DNA of 64,000 nucleotides from an uncultured Oscillospiraceae bacterium (GTDB taxonomy: Bacteria; Bacillota; Clostridia; Oscillospirales; Ruminococcaceae), in NCBI GenBank assembly GCA_949285935.1, contig CASEAH010000097.1:1-64000 (forward strand), written 5' to 3'. Both the position numbers and the translations under genes were made by a program. The notes under the pieces were generated by a model. That model was given only the letters and a program-made list of their open reading frames with translations. It was not told the origin of the DNA and did no database searches. Within the stretch, counting starts at the first letter, position 1. Every line of letters begins with the position of its first letter. This document shows positions 1 to 8,665 of this stretch, piece after piece.

Positions 1-60
1 GCTCGAACTCGCTACCTCCACCTTGGCAAGGTGGCGCTCTACCAGATGAGCTAAACCCGC
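1..60 (-). tRNA. tRNA-Gly (GCC), 3' end cut by window edge
   Basis: The minus strand reads from position 60 as an acceptor 5' strand GCGGGTT, a D-arm TAGCTCATCTGGTAGAGC and an anticodon stem-loop with GCC in the loop, then the start of the T-arm GAGTTCGAGC. The remaining T-arm, acceptor 3' strand and CCA lie outside the window. It is the last visible member of a three-tRNA transcription unit, with only four bases separating it from tRNA-Phe. Confidence 0.93.
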
Positions 61-64
61 AAAA

Positions 65-140
<76 letters not shown>

Positions 141-166
141 ATGCCGCCTGGCAAATAAGAAGAAAT

Positions 167-243
167 TGGCGACCCGAATGGGGCTCGAACCCACGACCTC
201 TAGCGTGACAGGCTAGCGTTCTAACCAGCTGAACTACCGGGCC
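167..243 (-). tRNA. tRNA-Asp (GTC)
   Basis: A complete cloverleaf is visible on the minus strand. The acceptor GGCCCGG pairs with TCGGGTC, the anticodon loop CTGTCAC carries GTC, the T-arm contains GGGTTCGAGCCCC, the discriminator base is G as expected for Asp, and CCA is encoded at 167-169. It is the first gene of the tRNA operon. Confidence 0.96.
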
Positions 244-273
244 ATCTGTTTGTCTTCCCAAGCGACGAGATTT

Positions 274-302
274 ATTATACTATATGATTTCCCATATGTC
301 AA
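274..302 (-). promoter_or_regulatory. sigma-A promoter of the tRNA operon
   Basis: On the minus strand TTGACA (297-302) and TATAAT (274-279) are separated by exactly 17 bases. This is a full consensus housekeeping promoter about 30 bases upstream of tRNA-Asp. A strong stable-RNA promoter is what such a position should hold. Confidence 0.88.
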
Positions 303-469
303 CAGATTTTTACGATTTTTAGGAGAAAAAAACAAAACTTTTTTTCAGAGTCCTTGCCGCCTGTTCCCGCGTATGGTGAAGCTGCTTTTCGTTATACTAT
401 CCATCGGAGGATCCTCCTCTATTCCCCTCTCTACCCGTGAGATAAAAAGAAACGAGGTGACCAAAGAAT

Positions 470-895
470 ATGCAGGAAGAAAAACTTTTGCACAAAATCT
501 ATCAGGGAGCCAATATGGGGCTGTACTCCATTGAAACTATTATGCCTAAGATATCCGATCAAAGCGCAACCGCCGAACTTTCTGCCTACCAGCATCAACT
601 GGAAAACATTGCTTGTTCTGCTCGGCAAATGATGGATCTTAAAGGAATTGATTATAAAGAACAGGACACCATAACAAAAATGGGTGTATGGGCCGGCATT
701 CAGTGGAATAGTCTTGTGGACGGCAGCATTTCTCATATTGCGGATATGGTGATCCAGGGAGACACCATGGGTATTACCGAGTTGGTGGGAGTCATTAATC
801 ATTCTCCTATGGCGGATTCTTCCGTCCGTGCCCTGGGAGAGCAACTGGTTGAAGCCCAGCGCCGCAACATTGAGATCATGAAACATTATCTATAA
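470..895 (+). CDS. Conserved-looking hypothetical protein, all-helical, 141 aa
   Basis: I do not recognise this gene. GAGGTGA lies about 7 bases before the ATG, and the frame is one of the few plus-strand genes here, so it is probably real. The product is soluble, with no signal or membrane segment, and is rich in helix-forming residues. Long amphipathic stretches such as ELSAYQHQLENIACSARQMM and a C-terminal helix ending QRRNIEIMKHYL suggest a four-helix-bundle, ferritin-like fold, but that is inference. It is followed 17 bases later by another small gene with a strong ribosome binding site. The divergent tRNA promoter lies upstream. No recognisable catalytic motif is present. Confidence 0.72.
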   Translation: MQEEKLLHKIYQGANMGLYSIETIMPKISDQSATAELSAYQHQLENIACSARQMMDLKGIDYKEQDTITKMGVWAGIQWNSLVDGSISHIADMVIQGDTMGITELVGVINHSPMADSSVRALGEQLVEAQRRNIEIMKHYL

Positions 896-912
896 TAGGA
901 GGTCCATAATTT

Positions 913-1083
913 ATGAAGCCTAAACAGAAAATCCTTCATGGAAATAATGCCAAAGTAGATCCCAACAGCCATCTCCATTCCCCGCTGGAGGCTCTGATCC
1001 CTGAAAAAAACACCTCCATTCCGGAGGCAAACGACGGAACAAAGATCTGGGAAAGCAAGCATTCTCCGCATCAGAGCAAGTAA
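913..1083 (+). CDS. Small hypothetical protein, 56 aa
   Basis: A short frame begins ATG at 913 and ends TAA at 1081-1083. It is preceded by a near-perfect AGGAGGT site 7 bases from the start and sits 17 bases after the 141-aa gene, which makes a two-gene transcription unit likely. The protein starts MKPKQKILHGNNAKVDPNSH and ends KIWESKHSPHQSK. It is charged and Asn/Pro/His-rich, has no membrane segment, and is probably disordered. The function is unknown. It ends 15 bases before the stop of the convergent comEA-like gene, with no clear terminator between them. Confidence 0.62.
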   Translation: MKPKQKILHGNNAKVDPNSHLHSPLEALIPEKNTSIPEANDGTKIWESKHSPHQSK

Positions 1084-1097
1084 TTGTTTTGCTGCTT

Positions 1098-1445
1098 CTA
1101 CAGCGTATCCAGATAAATTTTGATGGCATCCAGTTTTTCTGGCCCCAGGCCGGGAACTGCTTCCAGTTCATCCCAGGACGTAAAAGGACCATGTTCCTCC
1201 CGGTATTCAAGGATAGCGTCTGCCAGAGCTGTACCGATGCCGGGCAGCTCCATCAGCTCTTCCCGTGTAGCATGATTAATATTAACACTGGTATGCTTCA
1301 GAAACTCTTCAACAGTCATTTCATCCAGATTTGGTTTGTCAAGGATCTGGGGCTGGGGACCCATTATCCACAAAAACAAATATCCAAACACCAAAAGGGC
1401 GATGGCCAGCCAAAGATCCTTTTTAGGATGCTTCACGAAAGCCAC
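1098..1445 (-). CDS. comEA: ComEA-like helix-hairpin-helix DNA-binding membrane protein
   Basis: The protein has a short cytoplasmic N-terminus, one membrane segment at about residues 11-28, a linker, and a C-terminal pair of helix-hairpin-helix motifs (LPGIG at 67-71 and VPGLG at 97-101, after VNINHAT). This is the ComEA layout, in which the HhH domain binds incoming double-stranded DNA outside the membrane during competence. At 115 aa it is shorter than Bacillus ComEA (about 205 aa) because the linker is short. The start is GTG at 1445 behind GAAGGGCG; a second GTG four codons on is possible. No comEC or comEB is nearby, and it follows the transketolase genes by 38 bases. Confidence 0.8.
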   Translation of the reverse strand: MAFVKHPKKDLWLAIALLVFGYLFLWIMGPQPQILDKPNLDEMTVEEFLKHTSVNINHATREELMELPGIGTALADAILEYREEHGPFTSWDELEAVPGLGPEKLDAIKIYLDTL

Positions 1446-1483
1446 CGCCCTTCTTTTTCTATTCTGAAGACCCGGCGCGCTTG

Positions 1484-2434
1484 TTATTTCTTCAAGGTAA
1501 GCGCACGCTTGGTTTCAGAAACAATATTGTCCGCGCAAAGGCCAAACTCTTTAAGAAGTTCTGCACCCTTGCCGGAATGGCCGAATACATCCTTCACGCC
1601 GATACGAACTACCGGAACCGGACAAGTTTCAGAAATTGCCTCCAGTACGGCGCTGCCCAGACCGCCAATGATGGAATGCTCCTCAGCGGTGACCAGCACG
1701 CCAGTCTCCCGGGCCGCCTTTATCAGCAGTTCCTGGTCAATGGGTTTGATGGTATGAATGTTAATGACCCGTGCTGAAATTCCCTCCTGTGCCAGCGCAT
1801 CGGCAGCCTGAAGAGCCTCATATACCAGCATGCCCGTAGCCACAATGGTCACATCGGTTCCTTCCCGCAGGGTGATCCCTTTTCCCAGTTGGAAATGGTA
1901 GTTGTCAGGATCATTGAACACAGGAGCTGCCAGGCGGCCAAAGCGGAGATACACCGGTCCCACATGCTCTACGGCAGCGGCTACTGCAGCCCGCGCTTCC
2001 ACATCGTCAGCAGGGTTAATTACCACCATGCCGGGAATTTCACGCATCAGAGCAAGATCTTCATTGCACTGATGGGTAGCGCCGTCTTCTCCTACCGAAA
2101 CGCCGGCATGGGTAGCGCCGATCTTTACATTCAGGTGAGGGTAGCCGATGGAATTACGGACCATCTCGTAGGCCCGTCCGGCCGAGAACATGGCGAAGCT
2201 GCTTACAAAAGGAATATAGCCGCAGGTAGCCGCTCCGGCAGCCATCACGGTCATATTTCCTTCCGCAATGCCGCAGTCAAAAAAACGTTCCGGGCAGGCT
2301 TTTTTAAACATTGCTGTCTTGGTGGCTGCCGCCAGGTCAGCGTCAAATACAATAACCTTTTCATTGGTAACCGCCAGTTGGGCCAGAGCCTCGCCGTAGC
2401 TTTCACGGGTTGCTTTTTTCTTCAGTTCGCTCAT
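1484..2434 (-). CDS. Transketolase, C-terminal subunit (split transketolase)
   Basis: This is the pyrimidine-binding plus C-terminal half of transketolase, as found in split enzymes. The motif DCGIAEGNM near residues 53-61 holds the conserved catalytic glutamate that activates thiamine diphosphate. The start at 2434 (MSELKKK) has AAGGAG nine bases upstream and leaves 16 bases after the N-subunit stop. With that subunit it transfers two-carbon ketol units in the non-oxidative pentose phosphate pathway. At 316 aa it is normal for the split form. The adjacent comEA-like gene is probably co-transcribed but functionally unrelated. Confidence 0.92.
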   Translation of the reverse strand: MSELKKKATRESYGEALAQLAVTNEKVIVFDADLAAATKTAMFKKACPERFFDCGIAEGNMTVMAAGAATCGYIPFVSSFAMFSAGRAYEMVRNSIGYPHLNVKIGATHAGVSVGEDGATHQCNEDLALMREIPGMVVINPADDVEARAAVAAAVEHVGPVYLRFGRLAAPVFNDPDNYHFQLGKGITLREGTDVTIVATGMLVYEALQAADALAQEGISARVINIHTIKPIDQELLIKAARETGVLVTAEEHSIIGGLGSAVLEAISETCPVPVVRIGVKDVFGHSGKGAELLKEFGLCADNIVSETKRALTLKK

Positions 2435-2450
2435 CACTGCACACTCCTTC

Positions 2451-3290
2451 TCAGGCGAGAGCCTCGTCAATTTTTTTCAGATCCTCCATGGCTGTTGCAT
2501 ATTGCTCCGCATTGGGGGCGCTGCCATGCCATGCAGCGTTGTCCGCCATAAAGGAGATGCCTTTTCCTTTAACAGTTTTGGCGACAATAACGGTGGGTTT
2601 TCCCTTGACGGTTTTGGCCTTCTGGAAAGCTGCCTCCATCTCATCAAAGTCATGACCGTTGATATTGATTACCTCAAACTTAAAGGCCCGGAATTTTTCG
2701 TCGATGGGATAAGGCGAGCAAACATCTTCCAGGCTGCCATCGATTTGCAGATTGTTGTTGTCCACGATATAGCAAAGGTTATCCAAACCACGGCTACCGG
2801 CAAACATGGCAGATTCCCATACCTGCCCTTCCTGGAGCTCCCCGTCACCCAGAATGGCGTAGACACGATAATCCTTTTTCCCCAGCTTGCCTGCGAGCGC
2901 CATACCTACAGCGGCGGACATTCCCTGTCCCAGGCTTCCGGCAGAAAAATCTATACCGGGAAGCTTGTTGAGATCCGGATGCCCCTGGAGGCGGGAACCC
3001 ACTTTGCGGAAGGTTTTGAGTTCTTCCCAGGGAAAGTAGCCGCGAATTGCCAGAGCCGCATACAGCGCCGGACAAACATGTCCTTTGGAAAGCACCAGCC
3101 GATCCCGATCTTCCCAGTGAGGGTTGGCAGGATCGATGCGGAGTTCTTTTTCATACAGGTAGGTGATCACATCGGCAATGGAAAGAGCTCCGCCCGGATG
3201 TCCGGACTGTGCCGCGTATACCTCTTCAATAATTCCCTTTCTCACCTGATTTGCGGTGCGTTGGAGATCGCGTTTGTCCTGTGCATTCAT
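2451..3290 (-). CDS. Transketolase, N-terminal subunit (split transketolase)
   Basis: This is the thiamine-diphosphate-binding half. HPGG is at residues 31-34, and the cofactor/Mg motif GDGELQEG begins near 148 and ends at the conserved NNN at 178-180. AGGAGG lies upstream of the ATG at 3290. The 279-aa length matches split transketolases of Clostridia and archaea; the partner subunit follows after 16 bases. The two together equal one full-length transketolase monomer. It begins 20 bases after rluD, so it may be part of the same transcript. Confidence 0.93.
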   Translation of the reverse strand: MNAQDKRDLQRTANQVRKGIIEEVYAAQSGHPGGALSIADVITYLYEKELRIDPANPHWEDRDRLVLSKGHVCPALYAALAIRGYFPWEELKTFRKVGSRLQGHPDLNKLPGIDFSAGSLGQGMSAAVGMALAGKLGKKDYRVYAILGDGELQEGQVWESAMFAGSRGLDNLCYIVDNNNLQIDGSLEDVCSPYPIDEKFRAFKFEVININGHDFDEMEAAFQKAKTVKGKPTVIVAKTVKGKGISFMADNAAWHGSAPNAEQYATAMEDLKKIDEALA

Positions 3291-3310
3291 AAAGTCATTT
3301 CCTCCTTGAA

Positions 3311-4234
3311 TTACCGCTGTTGGCTGCGCAGCTTTTGCAATAACGCCTCAAAGTAAGGCGGCAGCTGTGAAGTAAAATCCATCCATTCCCCTGTAACGGG
3401 ATGACGGAAGCCGATGGTCCGCGCATGCAGACACTGTCCCTGCGTATCCACCGGGCTTTTTCTGGGGCCATAGACCCGGTCGCCGGCCACAGGATGCCCC
3501 AAATAGGCCATATGGACCCGAATCTGATGCGTTCTTCCGGTTTCCAGCCGGCATTTAATATAGGAAAAACCGGGTAGTTCTTCCAAAACCTCCACATGGG
3601 TAACAGCATGACGGGAGTTGTGATCGGTAACGCACATTTTTTTCCGATCTGTCTGGCTGCGCCCCACAGGAGCATTCACCGTAAAAGCCTGTTCTTTAAA
3701 ATGTCCATGTACTACCGCTGCATATTCACGTGTAAAGGTATGTGCCTTTATCTGTTCTGAAAGGGCCTGGTGAGCTGTATCATTTTTGGCAACAATCAGC
3801 AGTCCGCTGGTATCTTTGTCGATCCGATGGACGATACCCGGCCGGATCACCCCGCCGATTCCCGATAGCGATCCGCCGCAATGATAAAGCAGCGCATTCA
3901 CCAAAGTTCCGGTATAATTGCCTGCTGCGGGATGAACCACCATTCCTTTGGGCTTGTTTACCACCAGAAGATCGTCGTCTTCATAGACAATCTCCAAAGG
4001 GATATCTTCCCCTGTGGCATCCATGGGCTGCGGATCCGGAGCCTGTACCAAAATTTCGTCGCCGGCTTTTACAGAAGCATTTTTGTCCTGAGGGCGGCCA
4101 TTCATAAGAACATTGCCGCTTTTGCACAGCGCTTGTACCGCGGACCGGCTAAGTTCAGGAATCCGCTCCGCCACTGCCTTATCCAGACGGCTTCCTTCTT
4201 CATCAGTACCAATGGTCAACCGATATTCCTTCAT
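3311..4234 (-). CDS. rluD: RluA/RluD-family 23S rRNA pseudouridine synthase
   Basis: An S4 RNA-binding domain at about residues 15-70 is followed by the pseudouridine synthase domain. The family signature HRIDKDTSG is at 136-144, with Asp139 as the catalytic nucleophile. The length (307 aa) is typical. The ATG overlaps the lspA stop by four bases (ATGA), so the two are translationally coupled. Bacillus has the same pair (lspA-ylyB). It likely modifies uridines in 23S rRNA helix 69, though the RluA family has several target specificities and the exact site cannot be read from sequence. Confidence 0.93.
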   Translation of the reverse strand: MKEYRLTIGTDEEGSRLDKAVAERIPELSRSAVQALCKSGNVLMNGRPQDKNASVKAGDEILVQAPDPQPMDATGEDIPLEIVYEDDDLLVVNKPKGMVVHPAAGNYTGTLVNALLYHCGGSLSGIGGVIRPGIVHRIDKDTSGLLIVAKNDTAHQALSEQIKAHTFTREYAAVVHGHFKEQAFTVNAPVGRSQTDRKKMCVTDHNSRHAVTHVEVLEELPGFSYIKCRLETGRTHQIRVHMAYLGHPVAGDRVYGPRKSPVDTQGQCLHARTIGFRHPVTGEWMDFTSQLPPYFEALLQKLRSQQR

Positions 4235-4755
4235 GGCTGTTCTTCCCCATTTATCTCCGGCAGATCAGATTGTTCCTGGGAAATGCTTTTTGCCGCTTTC
4301 CCTTCCCAGAAAAGAATATAAAAAGCCAGAAGAAAGGTTCCGCAAACTACACAGCAGTCAGCGAAGTTAAAAATAGGAAAGTTGATTGGCTCAAAATAGA
4401 TATAGTCCACCACATAGCCGCCAGGATTGAAGGTACGGTCTATCAGGTTACCCACCCCACCGCCAATAATCAGACACATGGCAGTCAGCATGACCCGGCC
4501 CTGAAATTTTTTCAACAATACACCTGCGATCAGGCCTCCCAGTACCACCGCAGTGATAGCCAGAAGAAACCATCGCTTTCCCTGAAAAATTCCCCAGGCG
4601 GCGCCATAATTCTGATGATAATAAAGGCTGAGCACATTGGGAATCAGCTGGATTTGCGTAACTGGCTGCAAAACTGTCTGGGCCCACTGTTTAATGAAAA
4701 AATCGATCAGCACCAGGACAGCTGACACGCCCAGAGTCAATGCGGGTATCACCAT
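4231..4755 (-). CDS. lspA: Lipoprotein signal peptidase (signal peptidase II)
   Basis: Four membrane segments are seen in a 174-aa protein. The two catalytic aspartates of the family are present, D106 in NLIDR and D133 in FNFAD. The enzyme cleaves signal peptides of prolipoproteins after lipid modification, in the plasma membrane. It lies downstream of ileS, as in many Firmicutes, and overlaps rluD by four bases. An ACGGAG site precedes the ATG. A terminator-like hairpin separates it from ileS. Confidence 0.95.
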   Translation of the reverse strand: MVIPALTLGVSAVLVLIDFFIKQWAQTVLQPVTQIQLIPNVLSLYYHQNYGAAWGIFQGKRWFLLAITAVVLGGLIAGVLLKKFQGRVMLTAMCLIIGGGVGNLIDRTFNPGGYVVDYIYFEPINFPIFNFADCCVVCGTFLLAFYILFWEGKAAKSISQEQSDLPEINGEEQP

Positions 4756-4801
4756 ATATTTCTACTCCGTTTTATTGATGAATATCGAATTTTTAAACGC
4801 C

Positions 4802-4865
4802 GAATAATAAAGGGAACATCGGAGTGCGGTCCGCCCGCAGAACAGGCAGACTGCATTCCGATGTT
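4802..4865 (-). terminator. Hairpin between ileS and lspA, probable terminator or attenuator
   Basis: On the minus strand a long interrupted stem (outer arms AACATCGG at 4858-4865 and CCGATGTT at 4815-4822, with further pairing inside) is followed by CCCTTTATTATT. It starts 10 bases after the ileS stop. It could end the ileS transcript or lower expression of lspA-rluD; no clear lspA promoter was seen after it. Confidence 0.55.
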
Positions 4866-4875
4866 ATGGTTTTGC

Positions 4876-7668
4876 TCAGCCCTGGGACAGGACGCTGGCG
4901 CAGCGTGCACACAGGGTAGGATGCTGCGCATCCGCTCCCACTGTATCGCTGTAAATCCAGCACCGCTCACATTTTTCGCCCTTGGCAGCACTTACATCCA
5001 CAGACAGTCCCTCTACATCCCCCTTATGGGCTCCTTCGCCCTCGGCGGTCAGCTCCACAGAGGATACGATGAACAGTGTGGGAAGATCAGACTGGATACC
5101 ACGGACAAACTCCATCAGCTCTCCATCACAATGGAGGGTAACCTGAGCCTCCAGGGATTTGCCAATGACCTTCTCGGCGCGGGCAAGCTCCAAAGCTTTG
5201 TTAACGTCATCCCGAATCGCATGGATACGGTCCCACTTGGCCATAAAGTCTTCTGCCGCCAGTTCCATACAGGGAGCAGGCATATCATTGAGCATTACCG
5301 AAGACTTTTCGTAATCCTTGCTGTCCGGGAGGTATTTCCAGATTTCCTCGGCGGTAAAAGGCAGGATAGGCGCCAGCATCAGCGTCAGCTGGCGCAGGAT
5401 GGTATAAATGGCTGTCTGGGCACTGCGGCGGAGGTGTCCGTCCTTCTTTTCCACATACAGCCGATCCTTCAGTACATCCAGGTAGAAGCTGGACATATCC
5501 ACCGAGCAGAAATTGTGCACTGCGTGGTAAATCAGGTAGAAGTCAAAGTCATTATAGGCTTTTATGGATTTTTCCAGCAGCTGCTGCATCCTGGCAATGG
5601 CCCAGCGGTCGATCTCCGGCATCTGCTCAACCGGGACGCTTTGCGTATCGGGGTCAAAGTCATGAATGTTACCCAAAATATAGCGGGCGGTATTCCGGAT
5701 TTTGCGGTAGCCCTCAGACAGCTGCTTGATGTAGTCAAAAGAGACCCGGACATCAGAGTGGTAATCAGAAGAAGCGACCCACAGCCGCAGGATATCGGCA
5801 CCGTAATCTTTGATAATGTCTTCGGGGGCATTGACGTTGCCCAAAGATTTGGACTGCTTGCGGCCTTCACCGTCCACGACCCAGCCATGGGTGCAGACCG
5901 CCTTGTAAGGGGCGGTGCCTTTGGTTGCGACTGCGGTCAGCAGCGAGGACTGGAACCAGCCGCGGTACTGGTCGTGACCTTCCAGATACAAATCGGCAGG
6001 CCATTTCAGGCCACGCTTTTCATTCAGGACGCCCATGTGGGTGCTGCCACTGTCAAACCAGACATCCATAATGTCGGATTCTTTGGTGAAATGGGAGCCA
6101 CCGCAGTGGGGACATTTGTAGCCTTTGGGAAGGATCTCTTCTGCCTCCATGGAGTACCATGCATCCGATCCCTTTTCGCCAAAGAGCCGGGCAACGGCCT
6201 CAATCGTTTCATCATCCACCACATACTTGCCGCAGTCGTCGCAGTAGAACACCGGGATGGGAACACCCCAGCTGCGCTGACGGGAAATACACCAGTCACT
6301 GCGGTTCTCCACCATGCCGGTAATTTTATTTTCACCCCAGCCCGGGATCCACTTCACATCTTTGATGGCTTTGAGCGCATCTTCCTTGAAGCCGTCAATG
6401 GAGCAGAACCACTGTTCGGTTGCCCGGAAGAGGATGGGATTTTTGCAGCGCCAGCAGTGGGGATACTGGTGGATGATTTTTTCCAGCGCAAACAGGCTGC
6501 CGGTTTCCTGAAGGTGTTTGGCGATAGCCTTGTTGGCATCATCCGTTTTAAGTCCGGCAAAAGGACCGGCCTCAGCGGTAAGCACACCGGCGCTGTCCAC
6601 CGGAACCACCACGGGAATCTCAGGATAATGATTGACGCAGACCTCAAAGTCTTCCACACCATGGCCGGGAGCGGTATGGACGCATCCGGTACCGCTGTCC
6701 AGCGTAACATGGTCGCCCACAATTACGGGAGAGACCCGGTCCAGGAAAGGATGACGGTAGATGATGTATTCCAGTTCTTTACCCAAAACCGTATCGGAAA
6801 TCTCATATTCTGTAATGCCAGCGGCATTCATGGTGGATTCCACCAGTTCCCGGGCCATAATATAGTATTCCCCGTTGGCATGTACTGCGCAGTAATCGTA
6901 AGCCGGTCCAACACAAATGGCCAGGTTGCCGGGAAGAGTCCAGGTGGTGGTGGTCCAGATGACCATATAGGTCTTATCGGGATCACAGCCCAATGCCTTA
7001 AGGACGCCCTTATCATCTACCACCTTGAATTTAACATAGATGGAATCACAGGGATCCTCAGCATATTCGATTTCAGCCTCCGCCAGCGCGGTGTGGCAAT
7101 CGGTGCACCAGTAAACAGGCTTAAGCCCTTTATAGATATACCCTTTTTTAGCCATGGCGCCAAAAATGCGGATCTGTTCCGCCTCCAGTTCGGGCTGAAG
7201 GGTCAGATAGGGATGCTCAAAATCCCCCAATACGCCAAGGCGCTTGAATTCCTCCCGCTGGACATCCACATAGTGGAGGGCAAATTCCCGGCACTTCTGG
7301 CGCAGTTCCAGCTTGGTGAAATTTTCTGTCAATCCCAGTTCTTTAATGGCCTTGCGCTCGATGGGCAGTCCGTGAGTATCCCATCCCGGAATATAGGGGG
7401 ACTGGTAGCCCATCATATTTTTGGACCGGACCACAATATCCTTCAGCACTTTGTTCATGGCAGTACCCAGATGGATGTTGCCGTTGGCATAGGGAGGGCC
7501 ATCGTGAAGAACATACTGAGGCTTCCCCTCATTATGCTTCATGATCTGCTCGTAAAGCTTCCGTTCTTCCCAATCCGCCAGCATGGCAGGCTCCTTTTTG
7601 GGCAAGCCGGCTCGCATCTGAAAGTCGGTTTGCGGCAGATTCAGTGTCGCATTGTAATCTTGGGCCAT
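4876..7668 (-). CDS. ileS: Isoleucyl-tRNA synthetase
   Basis: A 930-aa class Ia synthetase. The HIGH-type motif reads NIHLGT at residues 64-69 and the KMSKS loop reads KQSKSLGN near residue 600. The editing domain lies between them, and a C-terminal zinc finger has two CxxC pairs (CERC and CARC). Length and domain order match bacterial IleS. It charges tRNA-Ile and hydrolyses mischarged Val. It follows divIVA as in Bacillus. No T-box leader fits in the 67-base gap upstream, so tRNA-dependent control, if any, would be further up. Confidence 0.97.
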   Translation of the reverse strand: MAQDYNATLNLPQTDFQMRAGLPKKEPAMLADWEERKLYEQIMKHNEGKPQYVLHDGPPYANGNIHLGTAMNKVLKDIVVRSKNMMGYQSPYIPGWDTHGLPIERKAIKELGLTENFTKLELRQKCREFALHYVDVQREEFKRLGVLGDFEHPYLTLQPELEAEQIRIFGAMAKKGYIYKGLKPVYWCTDCHTALAEAEIEYAEDPCDSIYVKFKVVDDKGVLKALGCDPDKTYMVIWTTTTWTLPGNLAICVGPAYDYCAVHANGEYYIMARELVESTMNAAGITEYEISDTVLGKELEYIIYRHPFLDRVSPVIVGDHVTLDSGTGCVHTAPGHGVEDFEVCVNHYPEIPVVVPVDSAGVLTAEAGPFAGLKTDDANKAIAKHLQETGSLFALEKIIHQYPHCWRCKNPILFRATEQWFCSIDGFKEDALKAIKDVKWIPGWGENKITGMVENRSDWCISRQRSWGVPIPVFYCDDCGKYVVDDETIEAVARLFGEKGSDAWYSMEAEEILPKGYKCPHCGGSHFTKESDIMDVWFDSGSTHMGVLNEKRGLKWPADLYLEGHDQYRGWFQSSLLTAVATKGTAPYKAVCTHGWVVDGEGRKQSKSLGNVNAPEDIIKDYGADILRLWVASSDYHSDVRVSFDYIKQLSEGYRKIRNTARYILGNIHDFDPDTQSVPVEQMPEIDRWAIARMQQLLEKSIKAYNDFDFYLIYHAVHNFCSVDMSSFYLDVLKDRLYVEKKDGHLRRSAQTAIYTILRQLTLMLAPILPFTAEEIWKYLPDSKDYEKSSVMLNDMPAPCMELAAEDFMAKWDRIHAIRDDVNKALELARAEKVIGKSLEAQVTLHCDGELMEFVRGIQSDLPTLFIVSSVELTAEGEGAHKGDVEGLSVDVSAAKGEKCERCWIYSDTVGADAQHPTLCARCASVLSQG

Positions 7669-7735
7669 GTTACATTACTCTCCTACTATATGAAAAATTT
7701 GCTTCCACAAGCTGTCGTTTTTGGCTGGAAGGCTC

Positions 7736-8644
7736 TCAGTCTTCCTCCAAATCAAAGGAGTCCCCAAACTTCAGCACTCCAAATTTGGAGCTGACAATGG
7801 ATTTTGCCTTTTTCCCAGTACGCGCAAGAGGCTTTTCTTCTTCCTCTTCTTCATCATCGCCAAAAATCAGGTGCCGCTGCTGAGACGGCTGAGAAATAAT
7901 CCGGTCGATCTTATTGCTGAAGCTGGAAACAGCGGGACTGATTTCTTCCTCCTCTTCCGGCTCGTCATCCATCACCTCCAACTGAATGGAGGGTTTGGCC
8001 GCGGCTGCCTGCCGGGCCGGGACAAAGGGCCGCACATTCTCTTCCTCCTCGAAGGCCGATACCGGGCTGGAGGCGGCTACAGGTTCCGCAGCCGCTGTTT
8101 TGGGTTCTGTCTGAACCTGGGCAGCAACCGGTTCGGGAGGATTCTGAGGGGCTTCTTCTGCCGCGGGCTGGGTCTCAGCACGCTTTTTAGCCCCTTCCTG
8201 AGAAGGAATGTGCATAATCACATCCAAATGGCTCTTGTAAATGGCCAGAAGGTTTTCCTTGAACTGGCTGGCTTCAATCTTGACTCTTTCCAGTTCAGAT
8301 TTTTCCAGTTCCAGACGGGTATGGGCATCCTCCACAATATGTTCCGCTTTGGTAGTGGCATCCCGGAGGATAATTTCCGCCTTGCTGCGGGAATCTTTGA
8401 GAATACTGTCTCCCAGCTTCTGCGCACCAATGAGGGCAGACCGGAGGCTGTCCTCATCCTCCCGGTATTTTTCCAGGCTTGAGGCCAACACCTCCATCTT
8501 CTGCTGGAGTTCTTCGTTTTCTTCATTCAGTTCCTTGATGATCTGAATGGCCTTGGTTACAAACTCGTCCACATCTTCGGTTTTATATCCAAACGCAACG
8601 GACTTTCCGAATGCAACGTCAAAAAAATCTTCCGGAATATTCAT
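7736..8644 (-). CDS. divIVA: DivIVA-domain protein
   Basis: The N-terminus (MNIPEDFFDVAFGKSVAFGYKTEDVDEFV) is the DivIVA membrane-curvature-sensing domain, followed by a coiled coil to about residue 150. A proline/alanine/glutamate-rich, probably disordered stretch then leads to an acidic tail with a run of glutamates. DivIVA marks septa and poles and recruits division and sporulation factors. The position between ylmH and ileS is the standard one. At 302 aa it is longer than Bacillus DivIVA (164 aa) because of the C-terminal extension. Confidence 0.93.
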   Translation of the reverse strand: MNIPEDFFDVAFGKSVAFGYKTEDVDEFVTKAIQIIKELNEENEELQQKMEVLASSLEKYREDEDSLRSALIGAQKLGDSILKDSRSKAEIILRDATTKAEHIVEDAHTRLELEKSELERVKIEASQFKENLLAIYKSHLDVIMHIPSQEGAKKRAETQPAAEEAPQNPPEPVAAQVQTEPKTAAAEPVAASSPVSAFEEEENVRPFVPARQAAAAKPSIQLEVMDDEPEEEEEISPAVSSFSNKIDRIISQPSQQRHLIFGDDEEEEEEKPLARTGKKAKSIVSSKFGVLKFGDSFDLEED

Positions 8645-8665
8645 GCTTTGACCCCCTGCACTGAA

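Noticed and set aside
7669-7735. T-box leader for ileS
   Set aside because: The gap to divIVA is only 67 bases and has no T-box sequence.
4861-7794. A 977-codon open frame on the plus strand
   Set aside because: It is antisense to ileS over its whole length; its translation has no recognisable domain and it results from GC-rich codon use in ileS.
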